Of a DNA stretch of 64,000 nucleotides, positions 32,931 through 43,217 are shown piece by piece. Made by a program: the position numbers and the translations under genes. The stretch spans positions 18,455,715 to 18,519,714 of the forward strand of contig JAQMRL010000012.1 of NCBI GenBank assembly GCA_035578175.1, written 5' to 3'. Source of the DNA: Catonia carolina. Lineage: Eukaryota; Arthropoda; Insecta; Hemiptera; Achilidae. Positions within the stretch are counted from its first letter, which is position 1. Each line of letters begins with the position of its first letter. The notes under the pieces are model-generated. The model was not told where the DNA came from, ran no database searches, and was given only the letters and a program-made list of their open reading frames with translations.

Positions 32931-33510
32931 ACGTATGTTTTTATTCGTAATCATATGTAAAGTTGAATGTAACGGGCTATGTCTAGAAATTCTAACCCAT
33001 AAGGAGGCCTCGGAGCGAAAAATACCAGAGACCTTTTTTTGTTCCTCACCTTCTGAAACCCCCACAAAAAATCCTAAATCCGAGGTATGAATCACCCGGG
33101 GGCTCAAAAATCAGAAAATGAGTTGTACTCCACAATGGCTGAAGTTATTGAGCTTGGACCTTTTTTAATCTATTTTTCGACCCAGAAAATTTAGGGACTT
33201 TTATTAATATAATACCAATTACGTTAACTTTGCTGCAGACTTTTCTTATAAGAAACATTTTATACAATGGCGGAATCGTACTCATGAATTTACATATTAC
33301 GTTATAAATTACATTAGCATACTGTTCAAGATAATAATCAAAGTTATCCTTAATTTTATTATTTTATTTATTTTTGTACCGTATTAAAAAATATCACTTT
33401 AAACGTCTTTAAAACTTTGCGCTTTTTTTTTAAATCATTTGTTAACAAATTATTCCTAATTTTGTTAAGCCTATTTTTCCCAGCGTTTCCTTATTGGTTC
33501 ATTTTATTTT

Positions 33511-33543
33511 TGCACTTGCAGCGAAGTGCACGGGAACTTCTAG
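33511..33543 (+). mobile_element. Helitron-like 3' terminus
   Basis: GCACTTGCAGCGAAGTGC forms a 6-bp hairpin, 10 bases later comes CTAG, and then a T. Helitrons end with a hairpin shortly before CTRR and insert in front of T. The matching 5' end was not located, so only the terminus is called. Confidence 0.55.
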
Positions 33544-33779
33544 TTTTATTAATAAAACAAATGTTTTCTTTTTATTTTTGAGATATCCTGGTGTGAGTCC
33601 AGTTCTTCAGTTAATTTCAATCTTCACTCGTACTTTCTCATCCTATTAGCTCCAAAAATATTCTTCAGAATTCGTCTTTCAACTTTTTCAGATCCTTTAA
33701 TAAATTGTTGTGGTTCAATCACAGCATTTTGCAACCATAGATCATTCAGGTTTGATGACGAAGTTGTAATCTCTACTTA

Positions 33780-34200
33780 TTCTTTATCAGCATCCCATCA
33801 TGATCCAGTGTTGGATGTAGGCCTCTACAATCCCCTGCTCTGCACGATTCCTACCCAATTAAATCCGGCCACCAGTTTTAATTCATCTCTCCACCATATT
33901 TGTGGACAACCTCTATTCTTGTTTCCTAGGCAGGGAACCTTGTTCCATCGATCATCCGTCTGCTTCATTGTACGTCTAGCGCACACCATTTCAGTGATTC
34001 CATGTGGTATTTTATGTCCACCCATTTAGTCCTCTGCCTAATATCCTCTTTTCTTACTCGGTCTTTTAATTTAATATTTAGCATCAGTCTTTCCATCAAT
34101 CTTTGTTTTTTTGGCTTAGCTCTCCATCGTACCTTTTGTAGAAGACCCATGTTTGTGCAGCATATTTGAGAACAGGAAATACATATTGTTTAAAACGACT
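33780..34200 (-). pseudogene. Non-LTR retrotransposon 3' coding end (RTE-like)
   Basis: On the minus strand, across frames: LKYAAQTWVFYKR, QRLMERLMLNIKLKDRVRKE then DIRQRTKWVDIKYH, TDDRWNKVP, and CPQIWWRDELKLVAGFNWVG. This reproduces the common tail L.YGAETW..TK....L...QR.MER.MLGI..RD+..N..IR, then RGRP..RW.D.L...AG..W. The reverse transcriptase core is absent, and frameshifts separate the pieces. It is a 5'-truncated dead copy. Confidence 0.75.
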
Positions 34201-34795
34201 CTTCTAAGAGAATACGCTTCTTAAGGAAATTTTCTGATTCTTCGTGTATTGTCTTAGTTTTTCATAAATATAGAAGTGTTTATTTTTCATTTACTGTTCA
34301 AGTTCTAATGAAGGTTTTTACCAATTTTGTTATTCTTTCTTTCAGGGCACTTTTTTCAAGCCTGTATTCTAGATGATTTCCCATAGATATTTAAACTCTA
34401 TAAATTAAATTTTTAATGGTTTTTTTTAGTATATAAACAAATGAAATAGATGTTTTTAGTCATCATTATTCACAGTTATTACATTTTGACTTTTTTTTTT
34501 ATCGAATCTGCATTTGTGATTTCAGCACAGTCATTCGAAGCACAGCTTTAATTTTTCCTGTTTGTATTTGCATTATATCACTCTTTGCATGTTAGTATTT
34601 TTTTATTTGCTTAAAAATTAATTTTTTGCATGTTTTTTTAAATGTGGTTTTTTTGTTTGTAAATAATCTGTGTTTGGTGTTAGTGGTTTCTTGTGCATGT
34701 TTTGTTTTTTCTTTTATTATGTATTTTTTCTTACATTTAATTTAAGTTAAATCAACATCTTGATTACTAGAAACTACTTTCGGGTATGAAACATT
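34201..34795. other. T-rich intron 2 DNA, nothing recognised
   Basis: Long T-rich stretches on the + strand, with no supported gene or repeat. Confidence 0.35.
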
Positions 34796-34821
34796 GGGTT
34801 TTGGTACTTATAATTTTCATA

Positions 34822-34893
34822 CCTTTGCTGGGAGTCTAACTCGGGACTTTCCACTTGGTAGGCTAGCACGCTAACCACTATGCCATGGAGGCA
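34822..34893 (-). repeat. tRNA-derived SINE head
   Basis: On the minus strand, TGGCATAGTGGTTAGCGTGC (A box region) is followed by CCGAGTTAGACTCCC (degraded B box), in tRNA-like spacing. The acceptor stem does not close and there is no CCA-ready end, so it is a retroposon and not a functional tRNA. Confidence 0.6.
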
Positions 34894-35058
34894 TATTATG
34901 TATTTTAGTTTCAAATAATTTATTGTAATAAGTAATTTAGCAGATTTTCTATAGAGAACTGTGTTATGTGGTTCTATGCCATGATTTTATAATAATTCCT
35001 TCAATTTATCAATAATCTGACATTTGAGATATCAAAAATGATGTCTGCTATACATATG

Positions 35059-35105
35059 TACAGGTTGATTCAAAATTGCATGACAACTCTCAGGAGATAA
35101 TTCGG
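35059..35105 (+). repeat. Family D end fragment
   Basis: ATTCAAAATTGCATGACAAC, then CTCAGGAGATAATTC, matches the first ~45 bp of the foldback at 40202. It is cut by the start of family C copy 2. Confidence 0.6.
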
Positions 35106-35768
35106 TACTCTTCCATTATGTGGACGCTACTCCGATTTTTACTGATTTTTTTTTCACTTCTACACAAACGATTAGTTAGGCTATTTAATGAATGAAAATG
35201 ATAGTGTCATATTTGCCATTGTTGAAAACCAGAAAATTATCGAATGTACCCAATAGAGGTGCTCGCATAATGGAACTAATGCCCTGTACACTCTTCCATT
35301 GTACAGACACCATCAATCTTAGTGTTCATTGAATTTTAGTTAGCCTATAACTTATCTTGAATTCACCAGCAAGGTTAGGGTAGAGCTTAGGAACTAAAGC
35401 CCAACCCTTTCCGTCAGGTAATAAGTCATTTTGTGAGTTTTCTCAGTCTATGTTGGGATAGTTCCTGGAAATATTTCGCTGTCTCTTCGTCACGCGTGGG
35501 AGGATTCCAAATTGTCATTCATCGTTCCATCTCGCTATCGGCTCATGTAAAAACAAGTTAATGTACAGGAAATAATCAATATACTGCTTATCGTACATGA
35601 AGTAATAAACTGGTTACTTTAATATTGTTTATAATTTTATATATCAAATTATGAACACAATTAGATAACAATGAAATACTCATCAGGAGAGATAAGATGA
35701 TAGGCAAGTTGCACTCTGATAACATAATAAATCAACGCAATTCAAAATTTATGTATAAATAAAACGTA

Positions 35769-36647
35769 TTCCTAAAGTAATTAGGGCCGTTGGCTTATAT
35801 TTAAATATTGGTAGGTCTGAACACAGTTTCACACATGCAGTGCCATCTATGGATTATTTATGAAGCCACTACAGTTATTGTTTTGACTCCGTAGCAATTT
35901 GCAAACCGGTGATTGCAGATCGCAATCTCCGACAATAATTTTTCCCGTCAGTAGTGAAATGTTCACTATGATTCAATTTTTGCATGCAATAGGATCTTCT
36001 ACTGCTGAAATCCATCGGTAGCTGTGCCTAATGTATGTACCTACAGTAATGAGTGGAGGAAAGGTTTAACATTGTGTTGAGACTTTCAAAATGGCTGCAC
36101 AAATGTACATGATGAAGAATGGAGTGGCTGGCCCAGTATTTGGACAGATGACATCGTTGATGGGCATCATTTTGGTGGATTTCATGGAACATGAGTGAAC
36201 TAATACAACTGATTTGTACTGCGAAACGCTTACCAAACTAAGATGTACAATCCAAAATTGACAATTCGGGAAACTGTCATCTAGCGTAATCTGCGTTCAT
36301 GACAACGCATGACCTTACATTGTTCCCGTAACTAAGAAGAATTTTCAAGATTTTGTTGTGTTGTACACCCAGCAACTACTTAATCTTCTTGCATGTGAAA
36401 AAGTACTTGGTGGACAACTGTTTGAAAACTATAAGGATCTCAATACTATCGTTGTTGACTGGTTTGATTCCCAGGCGGCAACCTTCTATGCAGAGGGTTT
36501 AAGGAAGCTGGTGCAGCGTTAGGAAAGTGTTTAGAACTGAATGGCGATCATGTGGAAAAGTAAAGTAGGAATGTAGTAAACTAATTGTGGCAATAAAAAC
36601 ACAAGCTTATTTTTTTTTAAATGACCAAACTGCCCTCACTTTAGGAA
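35769..36647 (+). mobile_element. Deleted mariner element (879 bp), TA-flanked
   Basis: The ends are TTCCTAAAGTAATTAGGGC and, complemented, TTCCTAAAGTGAGGGC, with TA at 35767-35768 and 36648-36649. Broken coding stretches: EIHRQLC near 36005, WTDDIVD near 36150, VHDNA near 36297 (second catalytic Asp), FYAEGLRKLVQR near 36490 and NGDHVEK near 36540. The order matches the intact mariner at 55738, with internal deletions and several stops. Confidence 0.8.
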
Positions 36648-36677
36648 TATGCTTCTTATAAATGTAGTTTTCTGTTT

Positions 36678-36830
36678 TTTTTTTATCTGAGGCAGCGAGA
36701 AAAACTCATGTTCACTCCCTCACGATGGGGGAAGTAGTGTTGGACTCAATTGAGGCATCCTCGTCAGCTCCAAGGAGACCGCAACCGCCTACCAACCAAA
36801 AACCCGCCGCCTGGCCACTTGTTTTCTGTT
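36678..36830 (-). repeat. Short A-tailed retroposon with 11-bp target duplication
   Basis: GTTTTCTGTTT occurs at 36667-36677 and 36831-36841. The T-run at the left edge is the A-tail of a minus-strand insert whose head reads GGCCAGGCGGCGGGTTTTTG. The insert is GC-rich against its surroundings. It is SINE-like; the tRNA boxes are not clear. Family C copy 1 shows the empty site (CCGTTTATAAATAAC near 13745). Confidence 0.65.
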
Positions 36831-36925
36831 TATAAATAACTGATAATCATATTCCATTCACTTTCACATTAATCGAAAAAATTCTGAAATCGGAGTGGTC
36901 TCCACAAAATGGAAGAGGCTGATTC

Positions 36926-36986
36926 ATTTTCTTTTTTCATTCAATCCCAAGGCTTATTCATTTTCTTTTTTCATTCAATCCCAAAT
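36926..36986 (+). repeat. Direct duplication, ~30-bp unit
   Basis: TTCATTTTCTTTTTTCATTC plus AATCCCAA occurs twice in a row, at about 36924 and 36955. Confidence 0.7.
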
Positions 36987-37040
36987 GTACGTATATATCA
37001 ATCTGTTCAAATAATCAACCCCATGAACCAATGTCATGAG

Positions 37041-38074
37041 GATGATACATAGTATGTTACTGTAAAAGTAAGAAGATTGGTCAATCCTAGAATTTACTGG
37101 TAGAGCCTAACATTTACTATCACGGTGAGGTAAAAGTCCGAAATTTTTTTTTATATGCATAGATTTCAAACTATCGCTCAGAGAAATTGGTAAATCTTAA
37201 GATTTACCAATACGAACTGATAAAACCGTATTCATTAAAAAAGGATATTTTATTAAAATTTGCCATTGGTTACAAAAATACCTTCTACTTTTATACCTAT
37301 ATAAATTTTTCATTGTTACAATCTACTATTTAAAAATACTAATAGCAATCATCTTTAAAAATGGATATTTTATTAAAATTTCAATATGATTATAATGAGA
37401 AATATTCCATATTAAAATTAGAGAAAACTGTTATAGTTAAACAAAAATTTTATTCAAAAAGAAATCGTTATAATGCCTCTTGGAGCTTGAAATCAATTCT
37501 ATTTCATATAATAAATTTCACTTTGGTACTTTTTTAAGCTGCCATAGTTTCTATTATATGTCACTTACATGTGTTTTGGTGGATCCAACATCATCTGAGT
37601 ACACATTACCATTTCAAATTATTATTATTATTTTCTTATTATATCATTTATTATTATTATCTATTATATCTTCTAAAGATTTTAAATAATAAAAAAATGT
37701 AGTTTCAAATGGTATTGTGTACTGTGGTGATGGTGGATCCACTCAAACATGTGTAAGTGAGATATAATAGAGACTAAGGCAGCTCTAAAAGGTTAGTGAA
37801 ATTTATTATATGAAATAGAAAAAATTTATATATAGTTATATACAAACAAACATGTCTGAACATGCACGTCGAAGGCAGGAGTCTTCGATCCAGCTTTTAC
37901 CAGTTCGCAAGGGTAAATCCTAAGATTTACAACATCTCTTGGTAAAAGTTCAAAATCTATGCATATAATAAGAAATTTGAAACTTTTACCACTCAGTATT
38001 GGTAAGTGTTAAGTTTTACTAGTAAATTCTTTGATTGACCAATCTTCTTACTTTTACGGTATCATATATAAGGT
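37041..38074. mobile_element. Two-tier foldback element (family E)
   Basis: The outer arms (37041-37212 and 37905-38074) pair through GTAAAAGTAAGAAGATTGGT, ATATGCATAGATTT and GGTAAATCTTAAGATTTACC, the last being self-complementary. The inner arms (37498-37621 and 37701-37823) pair through CTATTTCATATAATAAATTT and GTGGATCCA. The centre is AT-rich. The GTGGATCCAC block with nearby GATGATG links it to fragments at 32690 and 58470. No transposase was seen. Confidence 0.65.
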
Positions 38075-38639
38075 GTAATTTAGTACAGAATCAGGCCAAT
38101 CAAGTTAGTAACTCTTGAGTATTTGGTTACTTGTACCAGTTACAGAAGGTACTCGGTACTTGTTCCTGGTACTCCGCTTGTATCAGGTACAATCTATTAA
38201 TCTCGTACAATTCGCCATATCACTAATGATCACCCTACTGATGTTTTCATGAAATTGTGCTATGCACTGTTATAATAATATAAAAAATTCACAATATTAA
38301 AATTATATGTAGGTCAGTAACAGTTTTGTGTCATGACTTCATTTTTTGGCGTTCTACCAAAAGACATTCCAATGACTTGGTTTTATGTAATGTTTATTTA
38401 TGCACGCTTATTTCCAGTCTAGTGATGAATATTTTCGTCAACTGTAAAGGTTATTGTTACTCCGTTGAAATGTTTGTGCGGAAATAATGTCACTGATGTT
38501 TCATCTGTTAGTACTTAACCTAAATTTTCTTATTCAGTTCTTATATGAGGAATTTTTAATAAGTAACATCAATTTTTTTTTTAATATTTATTTGATTTGA
38601 AGTGTCAAAATGATTGAAGTCTTTTCAATAAATATCTGA
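38075..38639. other. Intron 2 stretch, nothing recognised
   Basis: GGTACT/GTACC-rich stretch near 38130-38190 and AT-rich sequence, with no supported feature. Confidence 0.35.
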
Positions 38640-38760
38640 CTTTTTCAAATAAAAAATGTTTATAAATATTCAAAAACTTACCCTAGTCCCTTTCAAAGTA
38701 GTTCCCTTTAGACTCTACGCATTTGTCCCATTGGTTTTCTCTCTTAAGTTAATTAATTAA
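38640..38760 (-). pseudogene. mariner C-terminal relic
   Basis: On the minus strand WDKCVESKGNYFERD (across one frameshift) is the usual C-terminus of a mariner transposase, RWDKC.E..G.YFE. The neighbouring SINE at 38762 may have split it. Confidence 0.55.
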
Positions 38761-38761
38761 T

Positions 38762-38932
38762 GGCCGGCCTGTTGGCGTAGTGGTTAGTGCAACTGGCTTC
38801 TACGCCGGGGCCCCGGGTTTTATTCCCGGTCAGGTCTGGGATTTGTTTATCATGCATCTTCATCTATCATCCTTCTTACCGTCTGCATTAGCAGCAATTG
38901 CAAAACAATCGGACGTAAAACCAAAAAACAAA
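38762..38932 (+). repeat. tRNA-derived SINE, copy 2
   Basis: The head GGCCGGCCTGTTGGCGTAGT includes an A box (TTGGCGTAGTGG); the B box is decayed (GGGTTTTATTCCC). The body GTCTGCATTAGCAGCAATTG then CAATCGGACGTAAAACC matches the copy at 21540. Confidence 0.82.
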
Positions 38933-39258
38933 ATTCTACCTCGGTATTTTATAATTGAAGATTTCCTCATAATGTTATTTTCTCGACTCCTATACTTAAA
39001 TCCATGTTACATAAAAAATGTTTCATCTTTATAGAGGTTGTCCTTGCCATTTATATCCATGATCTTATTTATTTTTTCGTGCTCAACATTGATGTGGGCA
39101 TCAATTGAGAAAAATTAGCAAGAAATAAATAAACATTTTTTATAATGTTTTACCTTTACTTAACTGTTCATAAACTGTTAAATTTTAATCTTCGAAAAAT
39201 TTGACATTAAATAAATAGATTACACACAATTACTAAAAATTAATAGAACAATTTTTTT

Positions 39259-39848
39259 GTACTCTGTCTAGTCAATTTTTTTTAAACTCGTTTTAAAATA
39301 GATCTGCTAGATAGCATTAGTGTTGTATTAAAGATAGCAAAAGGAAGAAAATGGTCACCTCACCTAGTTGTTAGCGAGCTAGCCTACAATAGAAAGTCTC
39401 GGGTTCAATTCCTGGCTACCGTATGTAATTATTTATAAGTTAAATTTCACAGTTAGTTAGAAAACTACAGTAATTACTAATGGCCTAGCTCTTGGTGCAA
39501 TTTTAAATAAAACTAAAAAAGAACAACTGAACAAAATGCGTTAACGAAAAGATCCTGAATTCATCAGGAAGATGATCAAATTATTAAGATTATAAACTTA
39601 TTTAACATTCATCTGATAACAAATTTCATGTCAAAATAAATACGAGGCTTGGCTAACTTGAGTACGAGAATAATCTGTATAACTTAAGACATGAAGGAAA
39701 TATAATGACAAAAAGGAAATTGAAAAGTGTTGTAAAACCATGAATCTCTTTTTAATTTCAACTACTTAATTTATTTAGATATTCTCATAAATAAGCAATG
39801 CGGATCTATTTTAAAATGGGTTTTATAATAATTGACTAGACAGAGTAC
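39259..39848. mobile_element. MITE with ~48-bp inverted ends (590 bp)
   Basis: The left end is GTACTCTGTCTAGTCAATT, and the right end complemented is the same, with AAACTCGTTTTAAAATAGAT continuing the arm. A tRNA-like SINE head (39355-39421) sits inside. There is no coding content. Confidence 0.75.
39355..39421 (+). repeat. tRNA-derived SINE head
   Basis: CACCTAGTTGTTAGCGAGCT is an A box-like region and CGGGTTCAATTCC a good B box (GGTTCAATTCC). It is related to the head at 34822. The flanking acceptor arms do not pair as in a real tRNA. Confidence 0.6.
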
Positions 39849-39924
39849 AAGATCCTGTTGCGGTTAAAACAGAATTTAACCAGTTTTCTTAATCCCTAAT
39901 GTGTATGTAGAATTTATTCAGTTT

Positions 39925-40188
39925 TAGAACAATAAGCAACCCCATGACCCGATGAGATGAGGATGATGTGTATGACTTGTTAATTAGGTATAGTCTTGTA
40001 CAGACTCAAAAAGTATGGTTAATTGAACCGCAACCATCAAAGTACATCGGTAACCACTGTCTATTATTCAAATTCATTTAAATTAACTACCTTTTTCTAG
40101 GATTTTAACCACACATCCTTCATCCCTGAAAATCAGCTGACTTTGGCGACGATTCTACCTCTAGACCAACCCGATGGGTCAGTAGAAC
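39925..40188 (-). repeat. tRNA-derived SINE, second family
   Basis: On the minus strand the head GGGTTGGTCTAGAGGTAGAA (A box TGGTCTAGAGG) is followed by a decayed B box (GGTTAAAATCC). The body runs through GGTTCAATTAACCATACTTT and ends CATCGGGTCATGGGGTTGCT. A short relative of the tail lies near 37018-37045 (CAACCCCATGAACCAATGTC). Confidence 0.7.
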
Positions 40189-40201
40189 AATTTAAAATGT
40201 A

Positions 40202-40867
40202 CCGGGTGGTCCTAAATTGCATGGCAATCTCTAGGGAGATGATTCTATAGCTGAAAATAAGGAAAAAAGTTAATATAAACATAGGTACGAAAATCCTTCA
40301 TTAGCGAGTTATGCCTGGCGAAAGATTTTGCCATGATTCCTGGGCAAAGAGTAAAATAAAGCCATACTGAAATTCTGAGAAGGTAAAATTAAGGGGAAAA
40401 TTTCAGTGGTTTCTTATGGTTTTTAACCTGGGAAACTTAAAAAAAAGAGTACCAGAACTGTATCGCTTTTAGTTTTTAAGAAAACTACGTGAAAACATTA
40501 AAAAGTAGGGTTAGAAAGTACGCTTTTTTAAGTTTAGTGTAAAATAACTTTGTTAAATTGCGAATAAACACACAAAATGTTTTAAGGAAAAGTGTAGAGA
40601 ATTTTTAAAAAACTAAAAGCGATACAGTTGTAGGACTCATTTTTTAAGTTTCCCAGGTTAAAAACCATAAGAAACCACTAAAATTTACCTTTTGAGAATT
40701 TCAGTATGGCTTTATTTCACTCCTTGCCCAGGAATCCTGGCGAAAGACTTCGCCAGGCATAACTTGCTTACAAAGCATTTTTGTACCTATATTTTATGAA
40801 TTTTTTTTCTTATTTTTAGCTATACAATCATCTCCCTAGAGATTGTCATGCAATTTAGAATCACCCG
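40202..40867. mobile_element. Large foldback MITE (family D, ~670 bp)
   Basis: The ends are CCGGGTGGTCCTAAATTGCA and, complemented at right, CGGGTGATTCTAAATTGCA. The arms pair for about 300 bp each (CTCTAGGGAGATGATT, GTTATGCCTGGCGAA, AAAGCCATACTGAAATTCT, AACCTGGGAAACTTAAAAAA, CGATACAG.AC). A TA at 40200-40201 precedes the left end. There is no coding content. One fragment recurs at 35059. Confidence 0.82.
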
Positions 40868-41186
40868 ATATATACTGTATACAGAAAATGATTGGAAAGT
40901 CATGCAAGGAAACAACAAACACACAAAGCTTAATAAATGTTTTTAAAATACATTTCTACATATGAAGAAAACAAAAGTGAATCGACTTTCTGTTTAATTT
41001 GAATTGAGAAGTTTAAATTGTGCTCCACCCTGAATGTGTGGACATACCATTTTTGTCTAGTTGTGTTAAAAAAGAACTATCAGTCTGTATAATAGGAATA
41101 GATGTACAAAGGTTTTGGGTTCGAATACCATATTAATAAAATGTTTCAAATTGATTGATTAATTGAATTTATCTTTTTATATACAG

Positions 41187-41290
41187 CTTTGGATTCAAAT
41201 CAGTTGATGCCTCCTTTTCATGATGAAATCAAAGATGGACAGTGGTTGGGAGTCACTGTTAAAAGTCAAGGTCCTGGTAAAAAAGTTCTG
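41187..41290 (+). CDS. mew: Integrin alpha exon 3
   Basis: Residues 109-143, ending in phase 0. The acceptor is TATATACAG|CT and the donor CTG|GTAAGT. It encodes LDSNQLMPPFHDEIKDGQWL, then GVTVKSQGPGKKVL. The (D)GQWLGVTVKSQGPGGKV block is the strongly conserved blade 2 entry of non-I-domain integrins (D-Q-W-M/L-G-V-T-V-x-S-Q-G-P-G). The preceding intron is about 21.4 kb, the largest here. Confidence 0.93.
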
Positions 41291-41389
41291 GTAAGTATTA
41301 AAAAAATTTTTGATTTTAATGAGACAAAAAATTTATCCTCCTATTAGCAAGTACAAGGGATATTAAAAATTTATGTCCTGATTACTTTC

Positions 41390-42158
41390 TCTTGCCCTAT
41401 ATGAATATACAGGGAAGGGAAGTATTGTTTTCATGTAAATTTTTTGAAATTGAATTTCATTGAAATTACACGTTTTCAGGCCCCTAAACCTAAAAAAATA
41501 TGTTTTTACTGATTGGTCTGTGTTTGAACAAAATATCTCATGAACAGAATATCGTACAAAGTTGAAATGTGGAATTTAAGTACTACAAGGAGACTTGATA
41601 TGAAAATTTCATCAAAATCAGTCAACTGGAAGTAGTAATAGTTTATTCATGCAATTTTCTAAAACACCTTCAACAAGTTTTGTTAAAATTACCTCATTCC
41701 CTACATTTTTGTACTCTAGAAGATAGAATAAGCGTCTGCTGAAATTCAAGAGGGGAATTGTACTCTCATAGTAAAAAATTGTTTTTTAAGTTTGCTGTCT
41801 TAATATGCATTTTACCAAAAGTGTAAAATAATCAAAATGTAGAAAATTAAAAAACCTACAACTTTTGTTTCAATTTTTTTTTACAATGCTTTGTTTAGTG
41901 TCAGTGTTTTTCTGTATTTTTCTCATTTAAATCTGTAAAAAATGGGATGTTTTAAAATTGTGACCTTAGTATGCATTTTACAACCAAAGTGTACATAATA
42001 AAAGTTATAGAAAATTTAAAAAATAATATATACAACTTTTATTCAAGTATTTTTTCTGCGGACAAGGTATGTCTAGTTTCATTCACTCACGATTAAACGT
42101 AAGATTATATTTTTCATTGGCAAGAGAAAGTCATGTAAGTGTTTGGCACCAGATTTTT
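41390..42158 (+). repeat. Family A copy in intron 3
   Basis: It runs from ATTACTTTCTCTTGCCCTAT to TTGGCAAGAGAAAGTCATG and GGCACCAGATTTTTG. The ORF region is broken and shortened (about 770 bp in total), so this is an older copy than those in introns 1 and 8. Confidence 0.82.
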
Positions 42159-42189
42159 GCTTGGCGTATAATTTTTTGGAATATAATAA

Positions 42190-42560
42190 GCATTTGTGTT
42201 AGCAACACACAAGTTGGTTGAATACCTTCATAGAATTTTCAAGCTAATTTAAGTAAAAATGTTTTGACAGTTTTTTGCACTTCTTCAACTTCGACAAAAG
42301 GAATTTCTTCAAGATTTCCGTCAACTTCCTTAAACAAATAAAAATTAAACAATGCAAGCTTGGGACTGTATAATGAATGGGTCATTATCTTTCAATGATA
42401 CGGTTTCAAAAGTGAGATTGTATCTTCTGTGACATGTGGGTGTGCATTTTCATTATTAAAAATTGTCACATTGGAGCTTTTTTAGGACTTAATTTTTTAT
42501 GCAGTTTTTTCTGTAATTATTAAACCAGTTTTATGAACAGAAATATGTCTGATGTTGTTT
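42190..42560 (-). pseudogene. mariner transposase C-terminal relic
   Basis: On the minus strand the frame reads YSPKLALFNFYLFKEVDGNL, then VEEVQKTVKTFLLKLA and KFYEGIQ. This is a decayed YSPDLAP.D..LFP..K signature followed by the C-terminal FY.EGI. The third catalytic Asp appears as Asn. It sits directly before exon 4 (42576) and probably supplies part of the intron's 3' end. Confidence 0.55.
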
Positions 42561-42575
42561 TTTACCTGTTAATAG

Positions 42576-42703
42576 GTTTGTGCCCATCGTTACATAAAAC
42601 AAGGTCATAATTTCCAGTGGGGTTGGGGTTTATGTTACACTTTGACACAGCGTCTTGATTATGACAGCGCATGGGAACCTTGTAAAGGACGACCTACTAA
42701 TCG
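42576..42703 (+). CDS. mew: Integrin alpha exon 4
   Basis: Residues 144-185 plus two bases (phase 2). The acceptor is GTTAATAG|GT and the donor CG|GTAAGT. It encodes VCAHRYIKQGHNFQWGWGLC, then YTLTQRLDYDSAWEPCKGRP and TNR. The VCAHRY motif and the cysteine pair around G-x-CY and W-x-PC are integrin blade 2 signatures. It joins exon 5 with Arg 186 split across the junction. Confidence 0.93.
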
Positions 42704-43217
42704 GTAAGTGTGTTTTTTCATGTAGGTTTTTTTTAAAAAATTAATAATAAATAAAAACTGTGGTAGCTGCTGCAGATGATACTTTATTTGTTGTGATGAA
42801 ACCAAACTGGAATTCTGCTAAAGAAATGTCACCAGATGGTGAGCAAGTGTGGCGTGGGGAAACCTTAAATATTTGGGGGCCTGGAAAATGGCCGTAAGTG
42901 TGTGCATCTAGGTGGGAAGAGTCAGTTTTCAGCTGTGGTGGTGGTAGTTTTTGTATCAATCAAGGAGGTGGGCAATGGAGCGTCTCATCTATATAATACA
43001 TAATCTTCCCTCACAGTGATACATCGATGGCTGTTTTGTCAGGATCCGGTGGGCGCAACGTTAAATTAAAAGAACCACTGTGGTAAGCGTGTAGAAGTGG
43101 CTATCTGTGGCTAAAAAGCCATCCATTCGAATAGCCAAAATAATTGTAGAAAACACTCCAAAGTTGGGGAAGCCAGTTATTTTAACATGTACTAATCTCT
43201 TAAGTTGGGCTAGCTAA
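42704..43217. other. Intron 4 start, nothing recognised
   Basis: No repeat family could be named. A TAGGTGGGAAGAG-like pyrimidine/purine mix gives no signal. Confidence 0.35.

Larger units (their letters stand above)
35108..36917 (+). mobile_element. Family C element, copy 2 (with two insertions)
   Basis: The left end is CTCTTCCATTATGTGGACGC, and the right end complemented is CTCTTCCATTTTGTGGAGAC. The subterminal TACTCCGATTT is mirrored too. It shares the interior with copy 1 at 11694. A mariner (35769-36647) and a short A-tailed retroposon (36678-36830) lie inside; copy 1 lacks both at the equivalent sites. Confidence 0.75.

Noticed and set aside
33808..34029. 73-codon plus-strand frame
   Set aside because: It is antisense to the non-LTR retrotransposon tail recognised on the minus strand.
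34822..34893. Functional tRNA gene
   Set aside because: The head is tRNA-like only; the B box is degraded and there is no acceptor stem pairing. The relative at 39355 has the same faults.
42741..42959. 72-codon minus-strand frame after exon 4
   Set aside because: It overlaps the start of intron 4 and shows no domain; no repeat or coding evidence.
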